From NCBI GenBank assembly GCA_022376925.1, contig JAIOJX010000025.1:6231141-6295140 (forward strand): a stretch of 64,000 nucleotides of DNA. The letters run 5' to 3'. Shown one piece after another: positions 12,768 to 24,267 of this stretch (position 1 is the stretch's first letter; each line of letters opens with the position of its first letter). The translations under genes were made by a program, and so were the position numbers. The notes under the pieces are model-generated. The model searched no databases. It was not told the origin of the DNA and saw nothing but the letters and a program-made list of their open reading frames with translations. Origin of the DNA: Tragulus kanchil (lineage: Eukaryota > Chordata > Mammalia > Artiodactyla > Tragulidae).

Positions 12768-12862
12768 TTATTTTTCATTTATCTTTACTCTTTGTGTGGG
12801 CCTCCCATCGCGGGGGCCTCTCTTGTTGTAGAGTACTGACTCTGGGCTTATGCACCCAGAAA
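12768..12862 (-). mobile_element. Fragment of the GC-rich SINE, antisense
   Basis: Contains GGGCCTCCCATCGCGGGGGC and CTCTGGGCTTATGCACCCAG, the reverse complement of the body of the GC-rich SINE family at 2293. It lacks the tRNA-like head, so it is truncated. It lies about 80 bp before a forward copy, forming an inverted pair. Confidence 0.75.
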
Positions 12863-12940
12863 TGCAGCTGTTTGGAACCCAGGTCTCCCTATCACTATTT
12901 GCCAGACCTAAGGATGTGATGATCTTTAAAAAACAAACCC

Positions 12941-13281
12941 GGGCTTCCCCTGGTGGTCCAGTGGGTAAGGACACCGCCTTGCAGTGCAAGGGGCGCCGGT
13001 TTGAGCCCTGGCCTGGGAAGATCCCACGTGCCGCGGAGTGGCTGGACTGATGTGTCCAATCACCGAGCCGGAGCTCTGGAGCGCATGCGCCCAGAGCCGG
13101 TGCTCTGCAACGACAGACGCCACCGCGATGGGAGGCCCACAGGAGCCAAGGAACGAAGACGAATGAAAATCGAGAAATGAAAGACCAAGAGAAGTGGCCT
13201 GCCCACTCCCCTCCCTCCCCAACCCGACCCCTGCCCAAAGTAAGTAAATAAATAAATCTTTAAAAAAAAAAAAACAAAAAA
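12941..13281 (+). mobile_element. GC-rich tRNA-Glu-derived SINE, full-length
   Basis: Head with GGTCCAGTGGGTAAGG and GGTTTGAGCCC, GC-rich body, AAATAAATAAATC and a long A-rich tail. Flanking near-repeats AAACAAACCC (12931-12940) and AACCAAACCC (13282-13291) are a probable target-site duplication with one mismatch. Minus-strand frames of 120 and 156 codons in this area cross the element and are not genes. Confidence 0.88.
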
Positions 13282-13291
13282 AAACCAAACC

Positions 13292-15404
13292 CAGGTGGTG
13301 AGAGTACAGAGATATTCCAGCGGAACCCTTTGATACCCAACCTCTTAGACTTTTACTGTCAAAAACTGTATCCCTTCCTGTTCTCTATACACATGAATAT
13401 ATTGTCTCATCCAAATTCAGGAACCATAACTGTTTTCAACATTAAATTTGCTTTGATCACTCCTATCTTATACGAATTACCATCCAAAAAGCTTTCACTT
13501 AGAAGTCAGGCATTTTGGACCAAATGTTGTAAGACCAACACTGAATATGTATTCTCCATCTATGCAATGATAAAGTAGTACACATTCTACTGGAAGAGAC
13601 GTTTTTCTTAGAGCAGTTTCTTATTTTCAATTGAAAATCTACAACAGAAAAATAATTTCTGATCTTAAGATGTGATTTACATATTCTATGACCCTCATTT
13701 AAAGTCTATTGTTTTCATGGGACCTTCAGATCTTCACTCCAAATCTACAGAATTGGGTTTGCGTACTTGGTAATAGACAGGAACTCTAAAACTGTAGAGA
13801 CAGTTACTAAAATGGCTATTTTAATGAAAAGTTATTTACTTTGCTAAACTTTGGGAGAGACCCTAAGTGTTTTATTCCAAAGGACTCAGAAGGCTACATA
13901 ACAGAAGTCAGCATTTACCTTCAGCACTTTGAAACACGCAAGATAATTTTGAAGATTGTTTTGGAAATAATTTTGTGTACCAAGGAACAAAATGCTGAGA
14001 TCTGTTTATAGAAGCTTAATTTAAACCAATGCAATATTCTCCTGTGGCATTCATTCTAACCACCTCACTACAAATTGGACTCATTTAACCCCTGGAGATT
14101 TTAGTTCATTTACATAAAAATGAGTTTGGAACAGATGATGCCTGAAAAATTCCACCTCGGTCAAGGATTTTATAATTTGGTATCACCCTAAATAGCAAAC
14201 AACACATTTTCATTTTGATTGGTTTTATGCCTGTTAAGTTGTCTTGTCTAGTTCAGAAAAAAATCATAAAAATTTGGCCCTTCTATTGTTGTACAACATG
14301 TTGATTCTAACTCATGAATTATATTAACTCTTTCAGCTCTTAAACCAAAGTATCAGAGACTTAGAAGAGTTGGACTCTCAACACAATTAAGAAGCTATAT
14401 ACTTGAATGCCTATTTTACACTAAGGGGTAACTAGGGGGAAAAACTTAGCATTATATCCTTCAATGTTCTGTAAAAATGTTTACCAGTAAAAGAAAACAC
14501 TTTACTCTGAAGAAAATTGTCTCTATTTTACAAAGATGCTGGTTCCATCAAGTCAAGAGTAAACAAGGACCCCAAAGAATGATTATTTTTCTTTTAATTT
14601 TTAAATTATAAATGTCAAACGTAGGACTTATGCAAAGTTTAAGAGCATAAAACTATATTAAAGAAAGAAAAACATGGAGAAGTAACTCCTGATATGACAT
14701 TGTCATTTTCAATGACAACTCCATTTTTAAATAATTTGGTGCAACTCAATTTTTAAATAATTTGGTGCATGTTCTGCCAATATTTTTCTTCTCTGCACAC
14801 ATAATAACTATCATTATTGAGAGTAATATTTTGCTAGTGAATGAAGCCAACAAGTGTTACTATTGACAAAAATATTTTTTTGACTGCGTGAAGTAGGAAT
14901 TGAATTTCTTAGAGTTCAATAAATTATGTTTTCTTCTTTATAACTAAAATGGAGACAGAGAATTAAAAAATTATAAATTGAAGAGATTGGCATGGTCATT
15001 CTCTCCAGTTTTTAACATTGTACACAAATGAGCCATGTAATATAAAGAATAAACAGAGCCTCTTGCTGAGATTAAGATAAGTTTATAAGAAAAATTAGTT
15101 TAGATAATTTGATAAAGTATCATTGTCATGTTGTGTGATAATTAAATATAAGTGGAAGCAATTTACATTTGTGAGTTTGATGATAATTGGTAATAACAAG
15201 CAGTAATTTCTGATTATCTATTAATTACCACATGCTTTGCAAACATCTCCTTGTGACTTAAAGTGAGGTCTTTGGACGAGCAAAAAAGCTTGTAAGAAAG
15301 GCAAAATCGCAGGCCCCATTCCAGATTTACTAAATCAAAATATGTATTTTTAACAAGATATCCAGGTATGGATAAGATGGACTCCCATTAGTGAATGGCA
15401 ACAT
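13292..15404. other. Unassigned AT-rich sequence, about 2.1 kb
   Basis: The longest stretch here without a recognised transposon. An 82-codon frame at 13330-13578 has no recognisable domain, no splice context that I can support and AT-rich composition, so I do not call it. A 26-bp tandem repeat lies at 14717-14768. Otherwise nothing is seen. Confidence 0.5.
14717..14768. repeat. 26-bp tandem repeat, two units
   Basis: Units 14717-14742 and 14743-14768 share TTTTTAAATAATTTGGTGC and differ at one base (C versus A). This is a small local duplication, far shorter than the 1.1-kb series. Confidence 0.9.
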
Positions 15405-15840
15405 TTGAGAAACAATATATTATCTCATTTATTCTTTTCGTAACTAACAAATAAGGTATCTGTAACCCCCAGTTGGCTTTCCTGGTGCTTCAGTGGTAAA
15501 GAATCTGCCTGTGATGCAGGAGACCCAGGTTTGATTCCTGGGTTCAGAAGATCATCAGGAGAAGGAAATGGCAACCCACACTAGTATTCTTGCCTGGAGA
15601 ATTCCATGCCAGAATAGAGGAGCCTAGTGGGCTACAGTCCATAGGGATGCAAAAAGAGTTGGATGAAACTTAGTGACTAAATGACAACAACAATCAACCC
15701 TATTACCCATGAAGAAAAGGAAAATCAGAGAAGCAGAGGTAGTAATCAAAGTATTTGACACCTGATTCTGCACCAGCATCAGCCAACAAGAGCAGAGACC
15801 TGAACAAGAGTAGGTGCAGGTATCCAATTTTGATCCTGCC
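15405..15840 (-). mobile_element. MIR-like SINE, antisense, interrupted by Bov-tA
   Basis: Left part TATCTCATTTATTC and right part TTACCCATGAAGAAAAGGAA fit the antisense MIR pattern (ATTATCTCATTTAATCC ... CCCATTTTACAGATGAGGAA). The two parts are separated by the Bov-tA element at 15475-15692. The similarity is weak, as expected for an old element. Confidence 0.55.
15475..15692 (+). mobile_element. Bov-tA SINE
   Basis: tRNA-like head GGCTTTCCTGGTGCTTCAGT with GTTTGATTCCTGG, followed by the Bov-A body (GAGAAGGAAATGGCAACCCA, TATTCTTGCCTGGAGAATTC, GTGGGCTACAGTCCATAGGG) and a degraded CACAAC-type 3' end. This family is ruminant-specific and is the best single clue to the host clade. Confidence 0.93.
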
Positions 15841-15906
15841 AAAAACTGAAAGGCCCATGTGAGCCACTTTATCTCAGTCAGTTATTAGCATAGCTAAGAT
15901 TTACAC

Positions 15907-18170
15907 CCAGGTTTATGGGTCCCAGAAACGTATTTTTCACACTATTCCACACAGTGATCATTATGACTGTTACACAAATAAATCAAGAATTTCAAAGGTC
16001 AGCTGGGGTTAGAAGTAGGTCCAAAGCTAAACTGAAAAGACTTCACCCTTTTCAGTTTTCCTCTGTGTATACACTTCATTTCAATCCCTCTGCCTTACTA
16101 GAATTGAGTTGAATTCATGGACTCCCACTGATGCACCAGAGAATTACTTGTTACGGGAGAAAATCTCCACATGTATGGTAAACAGAGGGTAAGAAGTGCA
16201 GTGTTCTGGTAATAGTTTAAAAGACACAATAGGAGGAAGACTCACAGGTGGAAGACTGGGTGCTTTATAACCCATCCTCCAAACTGTAAAAATTTTGCCC
16301 CATGACTGCTCTTCTTAGAATAAGTGATCATGGAGTCTTTCTGGTGACACTCAAATGAAACCTATGTCACCTTCTATTTCAAGGAAGTCCAGGTTCATTT
16401 TGTTTCCCACAGTCCTTCTGTTCATAGTCCAGCAAGAACTCCTATCTTCTTTCCTGGTCAGTGTCACAGCACTCAGGAGCCTTCATCAGGCTCAGGCAGG
16501 GAAGTGTCTCTGTGATTCCTGTTTTTATTCCTAGAGTTGTGACCATTGGTATTGGGAAAAGGAACACTTGTTTCTCTGGAAAATACCATTTCACAGTTAC
16601 AAATGAAGTCAGGTGTATGTCTAAACCTCAATGCTGGGAGCATCTGGAGGTAGTCTTATTTTTTTCTTAAACTTTCTAATGATGTGTAATATGTAGAAAT
16701 GGTGCACATATTAGGGGTATATAACCTGATGGATATTAAAAAACTGAATATATCTGTGTAATCAACACCAACTTCAAGAAACAGCATTACCAGGGAGACA
16801 GCATTTTAAATGCCCATTCATGGCAGCAAGGTTTGTGACTTGCCAGGGCTAAGCAGCTCCTCTGTCTGGGACTGTTCTCTTTCTGATGAAGTCAAATTTG
16901 TGAATAGTCACAGTCTGAAGTCCAAGCTGACAGGTTGGGGTGGACTTGGAGAGAAAGTAGTGGGTAGGGGGTTTGCTGATTAGAATAAGGGAACCTGATC
17001 ATGTCTACCATCAGGTTCTTCTTTGTTGGGTTTGTTCAACTACCAGGTTTATGGGTCCCAGAAACGTATTTTTCACACTATTCCACACAGTGATCATTAT
17101 GACTGTTACACAAATAAATCAAGAATTTCAAAGGTCAGCTGGGGTTAGAAGTAGGTCCAAAGCTAAACTGAAAAGACTTCACCCTTTTCAGTTTTCCTCT
17201 GTGTATACACTTCATTTCAATCCCTCTGCCTTACTAGAATTGAGTTGAATTCATGGACTCCCACTGATGCACCAGAGAATTACTTGTTACGGGAGAAAAT
17301 CTCCACATGTATGGTAAACAGAGGGTAAGAAGTGCAGTGTTCTGGTAATAGTTTAAAAGACACAATAGGAGGAAGACTCACAGGTGGAAGACTGGGTGCT
17401 TTATAACCCATCCTCCAAACTGTAAAAATTTTGCCCCATGACTGCTCTTCTTAGAATAAGTGATCATGGAGTCTTTCTGGTGACACTCAAATGAAACCTA
17501 TGTCACCTTCTATTTCAAGGAAGTCCAGGTTCATTTTGTTTCCCACAGTCCTTCTGTTCATAGTCCAGCAAGAACTCCTATCTTCTTTCCTGGTCAGTGT
17601 CACAGCACTCAGGAGCCTTCATCAGGCTCAGGCAGGGAAGTGTCTCTGTGATTCCTGTTTTTATTCCTAGAGTTGTGACCATTGGTATTGGGAAAAGGAA
17701 CACTTGTTTCTCTGGAAAATACCATTTCACAGTTACAAATGAAGTCAGGTGTATGTCTAAACCTCAATGCTGGGAGCATCTGGAGGTAGTCTTATTTTTT
17801 TCTTAAACTTTCTAATGATGTGTAATATGTAGAAATGGTGCACATATTAGGGGTATATAACCTGATGGATATTAAAAAACTGAATATATCTGTGTAATCA
17901 ACACCAACTTCAAGAAACAGCATTACCAGGGAGACAGCATTTTAAATGCCCATTCATGGCAGCAAGGTTTGTGACTTGCCAGGGCTAAGCAGCTCCTCTG
18001 TCTGGGACTGTTCTCTTTCTGATGAAGTCAAATTTGTGAATAGTCACAGTCTGAAGTCCAAGCTGACAGGTTGGGGTGGACTTGGAGAGAAAGTAGTGGG
18101 TAGGGGGTTTGCTGATTAGAATAAGGGAACCTGATCATGTCTACCATCAGGTTCTTCTTTGTTGGGTTTG
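15907..18170. repeat. Tandem duplication 6 (period 1136 bp)
   Basis: Copy 1 is 15907-17034 and copy 2 is 17043-18170, with eight unmatched bases (TTCAACTA) at 17035-17042. I saw no internal differences. The content is single-copy-like sequence; short frames at 15915-16112 and 16461-16670 have no recognisable domain and recur in copy 2 at 1136 bp further on. Confidence 0.95.
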
Positions 18171-18434
18171 ACTTCAGAAACTATGACATTATTTGTGCTC
18201 TCAAAGTCCACTGCATTTTCTGGAATTGAATCTCCTTTTTTTATCCTGCTCCTGGAGTACCACTGAAGCCTCATCTTTTTATACTTCGTCTTTCTGTGAG
18301 GATATCAAGATTCCTCAGTCATTATTACCTATAACTATATTCCACTTGAACCTGGCCCCTTTTTCCCTTTGCCAAACAATTTCTTATCACTTCTCCCAGT
18401 TGGGTCTGTTGTGGCTTGTCGACTGAAAAAAAAA

Positions 18435-19080
18435 ATACAACCTAAAAGTTGAGAATCATGTTTTATTTGGCAAATTTACTGAGGACTTAAGCCCAAGAGT
18501 TAGCCTCTTAGCTCTGAGGGACTGTTCCAAAGAGGTAAGGGAGGAGCCATGTTATATGGGAGTTTTTGCAACAAAAACCAGGTAGTCAGGGCTTCCCTGG
18601 TAGTCCAGTGGGTATGGACACCGCCTTGCAGTGCAAGGGATGCCAGTTTGATTTCTGGTCTGGGAAGATCCCACATGCCATGGAGTGGCTGGACCGATGT
18701 GTCCAACTACCGAGCCAGAGCTCTGGAGCACATGCACCCAGAGCCAGTTTTCTGCAGTGAGGGAGGCCACTGTGATGGGAGGCCCACACAGGCCAAAGAA
18801 CAAAGATAAATGAATGAAAGATCAATAGAAGTGGCCAAAAAAAAAATCCAGGTAGTCAGAATATCAAAAGATTACTGTGAATTAAAGAAAAATCAGGATA
18901 TCTCAAGTTAATGAATTTAGCACTTTATGTATGGAAAGATGCAAGAAGCTAGGCCCATTGAAATGTTTCCTATGATATGTACCTTGGCTATCGAGGGCCA
19001 GTGCCCTGTATTTTTCTATCTTGAATCCGCTCCAACTGGAATGGGAAGTCGAAACTGTGAGAATCCTAGTCACTATACTC
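18435..19080. mobile_element. Probable interspersed repeat (LTR-like), family not assigned
   Basis: The sequence beginning GAGAATCATGTTTTATTTGG and continuing with GAGGACTTAAGCCC and CTGAGGGACTGTTCCAAAGA resembles a repeat I recall as common in artiodactyl genomes. I cannot name the family or fix its edges. It is interrupted by the SINE at 18590-18847. Confidence 0.35.
18590..18847 (+). mobile_element. GC-rich tRNA-Glu SINE, older diverged copy
   Basis: Recognisable head (GTAGTCCAGTGGGTATGGAC) and body (GGAGTGGCTGGACCGATGTG), but many CpG sites have decayed to TG or CA, and the pyrimidine-rich 3' segment is missing. A 12-bp target-site duplication CCAGGTAGTCAG flanks it at 18578-18589 and 18848-18859. 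The decay relative to 35586 suggests an earlier insertion of the same family. Confidence 0.9.
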
Positions 19081-19338
19081 TGAATTACTTGTTCTTGGGA
19101 GGTGTGGTCATTCTGCATGGTGTGTATGTCTCTGAGACAATAAGCTACCCCAGAAGTCTCTCTTTTGGCTGTTGGCTTTTTTCAGGCTCTGAGACTTCCA
19201 TCCTGTCTTGTGTCACTGATTATAGTTTAACAAGACTCTGTCTTCTCCTTAGGGTCTTAGAGATCGTGCTCTGTGAATTTCTCCACTTTATGGTAAAATA
19301 TCTTATGCCCATTATTTAAAGCTTGCTTATTAAGTCAT
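19081..19338. other. Unassigned sequence
   Basis: A 130-codon plus-strand frame (18927-19319) runs through here and into the preceding repeat. It shows no domain, signal peptide or conserved motif that I recognise and begins inside repeat-like DNA, so I do not call a gene. Confidence 0.45.
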
Positions 19339-19714
19339 AAGCCACCACCATAAAGAATCTGGGATTGATTAGTGAACCAGAGCAACAAATTTGCAATCAT
19401 CAAAGCAAGAAGGATATCCACCTAGGCATTTGTCACTTTTCAGAAAACGTAGAGCTTCATGGATGTTGAGTGAAAAGTGATGACAGCTTGACAATTCCAT
19501 AAGAGAAATATTGAGTTTTCCTTAGGTTATTGTAGCAACACAATATCATGTAAATTTGATTCTCTACCAGAAGCAGCCATTTTCAAAGCACACATTCATC
19601 TCCATACTGCAATTCAGATTTCAATAAAATCTCATTAGTGTTCCATTGGTAACCTGGTAGGGTTCTTAAAGCAGAGACAAACAGGCTGAGAAATACAACT
19701 AGGCCTTCATTCAC

Positions 19715-19940
19715 TAAAAGTGGTGCCTGATCCTTTGCGACCCCATGGACTGCAGCATGCCAGGCCTCTCTGTCCTTCACCTTCTCCTGGAGTTTGCCTA
19801 AGTTCACGTCCATTGAATAGATGATGCCATTCACCATCTTATCCTCTGCTTTCCTATTCTCATTTGGCCTTTAATCTTTCCCAGCATTAGGGTCTTTTCC
19901 AATGAGTTGGTTGATCACATCAGGTGGCCACAGTACCTGT
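19715..19940 (-). mobile_element. BovB LINE 3' end fragment, antisense (first copy)
   Basis: The minus strand encodes a peptide with SMDVNLGKLQEKVKDREAW and HAAVHGVAKD, matching the well-known C-terminal end of the BovB reverse transcriptase. Plus-strand landmarks are TTTGCGACCCCATGGACTGC and AGGGTCTTTTCCAATGAGTT. It is strongly 5'-truncated and non-functional. BovB supports a ruminant host. Confidence 0.88.
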
Positions 19941-20813
19941 TGCAACTTGGCCTCCTACCTATTAAATCAGCAAAACAAACTACATGGACAGTCCCAATGT
20001 AAGGAGCAGAGACATAGGCTCTCCCCTAGTGCTGGGAGAAGCAATGTGACTTTTCATTTTCTCCCAACAAGAGGAGGGACATGTATCCCAGATGCCCCCT
20101 ATCTCCAGCCTGGTTAATGGCCAGCAACCCCTTAAAGCCTAGCTGCCTTCCTTGATCAGCTGCTGACTGTCAACATACATAAGTCCCATTCAGACAAGAA
20201 TTGCCTGTCCGAGCCCAGGCCAAAGTGGCAATGCACAGAATTCTGAGCTAAATTATTAGTTGTTTTATTCCATCACTAAGGTTTAGAGAGATTTGCTTCA
20301 CAGCAAAAACTCAGGAATACACTTCCCTGTGAGACACTAAAGAATCTATACTATCAAACATTAGAATTTAATTCTTTTGTTTTTCATTTTAACATAATAT
20401 CCCCCACAGCTTTCTGATAAAGCTGGGATTGAAATTAGTGAAGCCACCACCATAAAGAATCTGGGATTGATTAGTTAACCATAGCAACAAATTTGCAATC
20501 ATCAAAGCAAGAAGGATATCCACCTAGTCGTTGGTCACTATTCATAAAACGAGCTTCATGGATGTTGAGTGAAAAGTGATGACAGCTTGACAATTCCATA
20601 AGAGAAATATTGAGTTTTCCTTAGGTTATTGTAGCAACACAATATCATGTAAATTTGATTCTCTACCAGAAGCAGCCATTTTCAAAGCACACATTCATCT
20701 CCATACTGCAATTCAGATTTCAATAAAATCTCATTAGTGTTCCATTGGTAACCTGGTAGGGTTCTTAAAGCAGAGACAAACAGGCTGAGAAATACAACTA
20801 GGCCTTCATTCAC

Positions 20814-21040
20814 TAAAAGTGGTGCCTGATCCTTTGCGACCCCATGGACTGCAGCATGCCAGGCCTCTCTGTCCTTCACCTTCTCCTGGAGTTTGCCTAA
20901 GTTCACATCCATTGAATAGATGATGCCATTCACCATCTTATCCTCTGCTTTCCTATTCTCATTTGGCCTTTAATCTTTCCCAGCATTAGGGTCTTTTCCA
21001 ATGAGTTGGTTGATCACATCAGGTGGCCACAGTACCTGTT
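20814..21040 (-). mobile_element. BovB LINE 3' end fragment (second copy, within duplication 7)
   Basis: Same fragment as at 19715, carried by duplication 7 with one base change (CACGTCC to CACATCC). Not an independent insertion. Confidence 0.88.
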
Positions 21041-21366
21041 GCAACTTGGCCTCCTACCTATTAAATCAGCAAAACAAACTACATGGACAGTCCCAATGTA
21101 AGGAGCAGAGACATAGGCTCTCCCCTAGTGCTGGGAGAAGCAATGTGACTTTTCATTTTCTCCCAACAAGAGGAGGGACATGTATCCCAGATGCCCCCTA
21201 TCTCCAGCCTGGTTAATGGCCAGCAACCCCTTAAAGCCTAGCTGCCTTCCTTGATCAGCTGCTGACTGTCAACATACATAAGTCCCATTCAGACAAGAAT
21301 TGCCTGTCCGAGCCCAGGCCAAAGTGGCAATGCACAGAATTCTGAGCTAAATTATTAGTTGTTTTA

Positions 21367-23509
21367 TTCCATCACTAAGGTTTAGAGAGATTTGCTTCAC
21401 AGCAAAAACTCAGGAATACACTTCCCTGTGAGACACTAAAGAATCTATACTATCAAACATTAAAATTTAATTCTGGTTTTAAGTTTTGTCATTTGATCAA
21501 CATGAAAGGGTATCCAACCCACAGCCCACAGCCTCACTTCTGAGAAAAATAAACAACAGCACAGACAATCCCCTGTCCTTTGCTCTATAATCCCTCAAGC
21601 GTATCTGGAGCCCTTCTTGCCTCATTCTGAAACTACTCCTCAAAATTCTGTCGAAGGCCCTCCCTGCTCACCCACGCTCCTCACTTCCTGTCTCTCAAAA
21701 AGCCATGCTCAGCTGCCCCAGCAAGCGAGTTATTCTGGGGACATTCCCCTGCCTGCTCAGAGACACCAGAGGATCCAGCAGCCTGCCTCCTTGTCCTTGT
21801 TTGCTCGCACAGACAGCTGTGGCCCATGCCTCTTGGAAAAGTTGGGCTCTTTCCTCACTCTGTTGGCTTCTCTTACAAAGGACCTCTTTAAAATCTTCCC
21901 CCCCAATCCTCACATCTCCACTTGATACTGGGAATGAGAAGTATTAGTAGAAGGAACCTATAAGTGTGAGACCCATTCACACCTTCAGATAGGGGCTGGC
22001 TAGACTCTCTGATGGCCATATGGCCATGGTCACCTCTTAAGAATATACCAAGGCTAAGAACTTGATTGGGAACAAAAGCTGGACTGAGGTTATGAGCAAA
22101 CAGATTTTACAAGTAGAGGATAAATTTTTAATAAAATATATACAATGTCTTTAAATGGACAAGTAGCTCCGAAACAAGTAGAAAATAGAAAGCAATGGTT
22201 ATAGTTGTTAGAACTTTAAGGAAATGTCTCAGCGTAGATTCACCTTTAGATGCCAGCACTGCTAGACAGTATTAGTACTGCCAGGCAGTACTGGTACTAC
22301 TAGAGTGCTATATGGGAGAGTTGTGGGGATCAGTGGCTTTCTGTGATACACTGGGAGGTCTGACTTACCAATTAGTACAGGAAACTCAGTCAAAACAATG
22401 AGTCAGGATATTAACTAGTCACTTCCCTGTGAGACTACTAAAGAAAATCTAAATACTTTTTTTTTCCATCACTAAGGTTTAGAGAGATTTGCTTCACAGC
22501 AAAAACTCAGGAATACACTTCTGTGAGACATTAAAGAATCTATACTATCAAACATTAAAATTTAATTCTGGTTTTAAGTTTTGTCATTTGATCAACATGA
22601 AAGGGTATCCAACCCACAGCCCACAGCCTCACTTCTGAGAAAAATAAACAACAGCACAGACAATCCCCTGTCCTTTGCTCTATAATCCCTCAAGCGTATC
22701 TGGAGCCCTTCTTGCCTCATTCTGAAACTACTCCTCAAAATTCTGTCGAAGGCCCTCCCTGCTCACCCACGCTCCTCACTTCCTGTCTCTCAAAAAGCCA
22801 TGCTCAGCTGCCCCAGCAAGCGAGTTATTCTGGGGACATTCCCCTGCCTGCTCAGAGACACCAGAGGATCCAGCAGCCTGCCTCCTTGTCCTTGTTTGCT
22901 CGCACAGACAGCTGTGGCCCATGCCTCTTGGAAAAGTTGGGCTCTTTCCTCACTCTGTTGGCTTCTCTTACAAAGGACCTCTTTAAAATCTTCCCCCCCA
23001 ATCCTCACATCTCCACTTGATACTGGGAATGAGAAGTATTAGTAGAAGGAACCTATAAGTGTGAGACCCATTCACACCTTCAGATAGGGGCTGGCTAGAC
23101 TCTCTGATGGCCATATGGCCATGGTCACCTCTTAAGAATATACCAAGGCTAAGAACTTGATTGGGAACAAAAGCTGGACTGAGGTTATGAGCAAACAGAT
23201 TTTACAAGTAGAGGATAAATTTTTAATAAAATATATACAATGTCTTTAAATGGACAAGTAGCTCCGAAACAAGTAGAAAATAGAAAGCAATGGTTATAGT
23301 TGTTAGAACTTTAAGGAAATGTCTCAGCGTAGATTCACCTTTAGATGCCAGCACTGCTAGACAGTATTAGTACTGCCAGGCAGTACTGGTACTACTAGAG
23401 TGCTATATGGGAGAGTTGTGGGGATCAGTGGCTTTCTGTGATACACTGGGAGGTCTGACTTACCAATTAGTACAGGAAACTCAGTCAAAACAATGAGTCA
23501 GGATATTAA
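21367..23509. repeat. Tandem duplication 8 (period about 1096 bp)
   Basis: Copy 1 is 21367-22414 and copy 2 is 22464-23509. Offset is 1097, then 1095 after a two-base loss near 22519. The 49 nt between them (22415-22463) match neither flank, but look like a degraded version of the nearby segment CTTCCCTGTGAGACACTAAA (21421). The first 108 bp overlap the end of duplication 7, so that stretch occurs three times (20268, 21367, 22464). No gene is recognised; frames of 72-102 codons at 21617-21947 recur at 22712-23042 and carry no known motif. Confidence 0.94.
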
Positions 23510-24188
23510 GTTATTGGAGAAATTCAGGAACAAGAACCAAGGGGTAAACAAGCCAAAACATTCAGACAGGGAACTGGGTCAGAGTCAATTATCACATCTT
23601 GGAATCAGCCAGGAAGGTCAGGAGTTAAAAAAAAAAAACAAAAAACTAATGTAATCCAAAACCCCTTGAGAGGAGACACAAAATTTCTTACTTGTTTCTT
23701 TCCTTCCTAAAAGGGGTCTGTATCTATGAGTGGAAAGTTGTACAGAGCTAAACGAATGTTCCTGCCCATTGGTAGGAAAATCCCAGGGGGAGGGTAAGGT
23801 GAGCCTTTTATGCTTGTTGGGCACAAGCAGACGAACATGGAAAAGGTCAAAGCCCCAAGTGAAATCATCCAATTCCAAGGGCCTTTCTTCGGGTCCACAT
23901 CATCATAGTCAGACTAGTAGTACTGGAGATTAAAGGTCTTATCCTGGACTGAAAATTTTTCTGACTCATCAGTTGATGCTGTAAGAAGATGGCAAGACTA
24001 AGTTGGCCCAAAAAGACAAAGAATCAAGGTAACTTGATGAATGAAGCAATTATAATACAGCTGAAAATATTTGAAGGGATCAATGAAATAATTGTTTAGT
24101 TGTTATGTATACATATAACAAGTATGTATACAAATGTATATGTATACTCATAATTTCTCATGAGTAAACAATTACATACAACATATAT
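23510..24188. other. Unassigned sequence
   Basis: Moderate GC content around 23750-23900 and an A run at 23627-23638. Short overlapping frames on both strands have no recognisable domain. ATGTATAC-rich repeats lie at about 24100-24190. No gene is called. Confidence 0.45.
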
Positions 24189-24267
24189 ATGTATTCCCAG
24201 GTGGTGCAGTGGTAAAGAATCTGCATGCCAATGCAGGAGATGCAAGAGAGCCAGGTTCCTTCCCTGG
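24189..24267 (+). mobile_element. Bov-tA SINE, 5' part, split by a retrovirus-like insertion
   Basis: tRNA-like head ATTCCCAGGTGGTGCAGTGG and GTAAAGAATCTGCATGCCAA up to the B-box region, ending CCCTGG at 24262-24267. The rest of the element resumes in register at 28432 with the same CCCTGG. Joining the two sides restores a normal Bov-tA order. Confidence 0.85.

Larger units (their letters stand above)
19339..21474. repeat. Tandem duplication 7 (period about 1100 bp)
   Basis: Copy 1 is about 19339-20374 and copy 2 about 20441-21474. Offset is 1102 at the start and 1099 after small differences at 19425-19451 versus 20527-20550, all within about 110 bp of the start of copy 2. A 66-bp tail (20375-20440) matches neither the continuation of copy 2 nor its start. 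Each copy holds the same BovB fragment. Confidence 0.93.

Noticed and set aside
19583..19837. 84-codon minus-strand frame with a BovB peptide
   Set aside because: It is a genuine BovB-derived peptide but a short truncated fragment; annotated as a mobile element, not a host gene.
21617..21947. 80-102 codon overlapping frames, repeated at 22712
   Set aside because: Locally higher GC content and duplication explain them. No domain, start context or splice structure could be supported.
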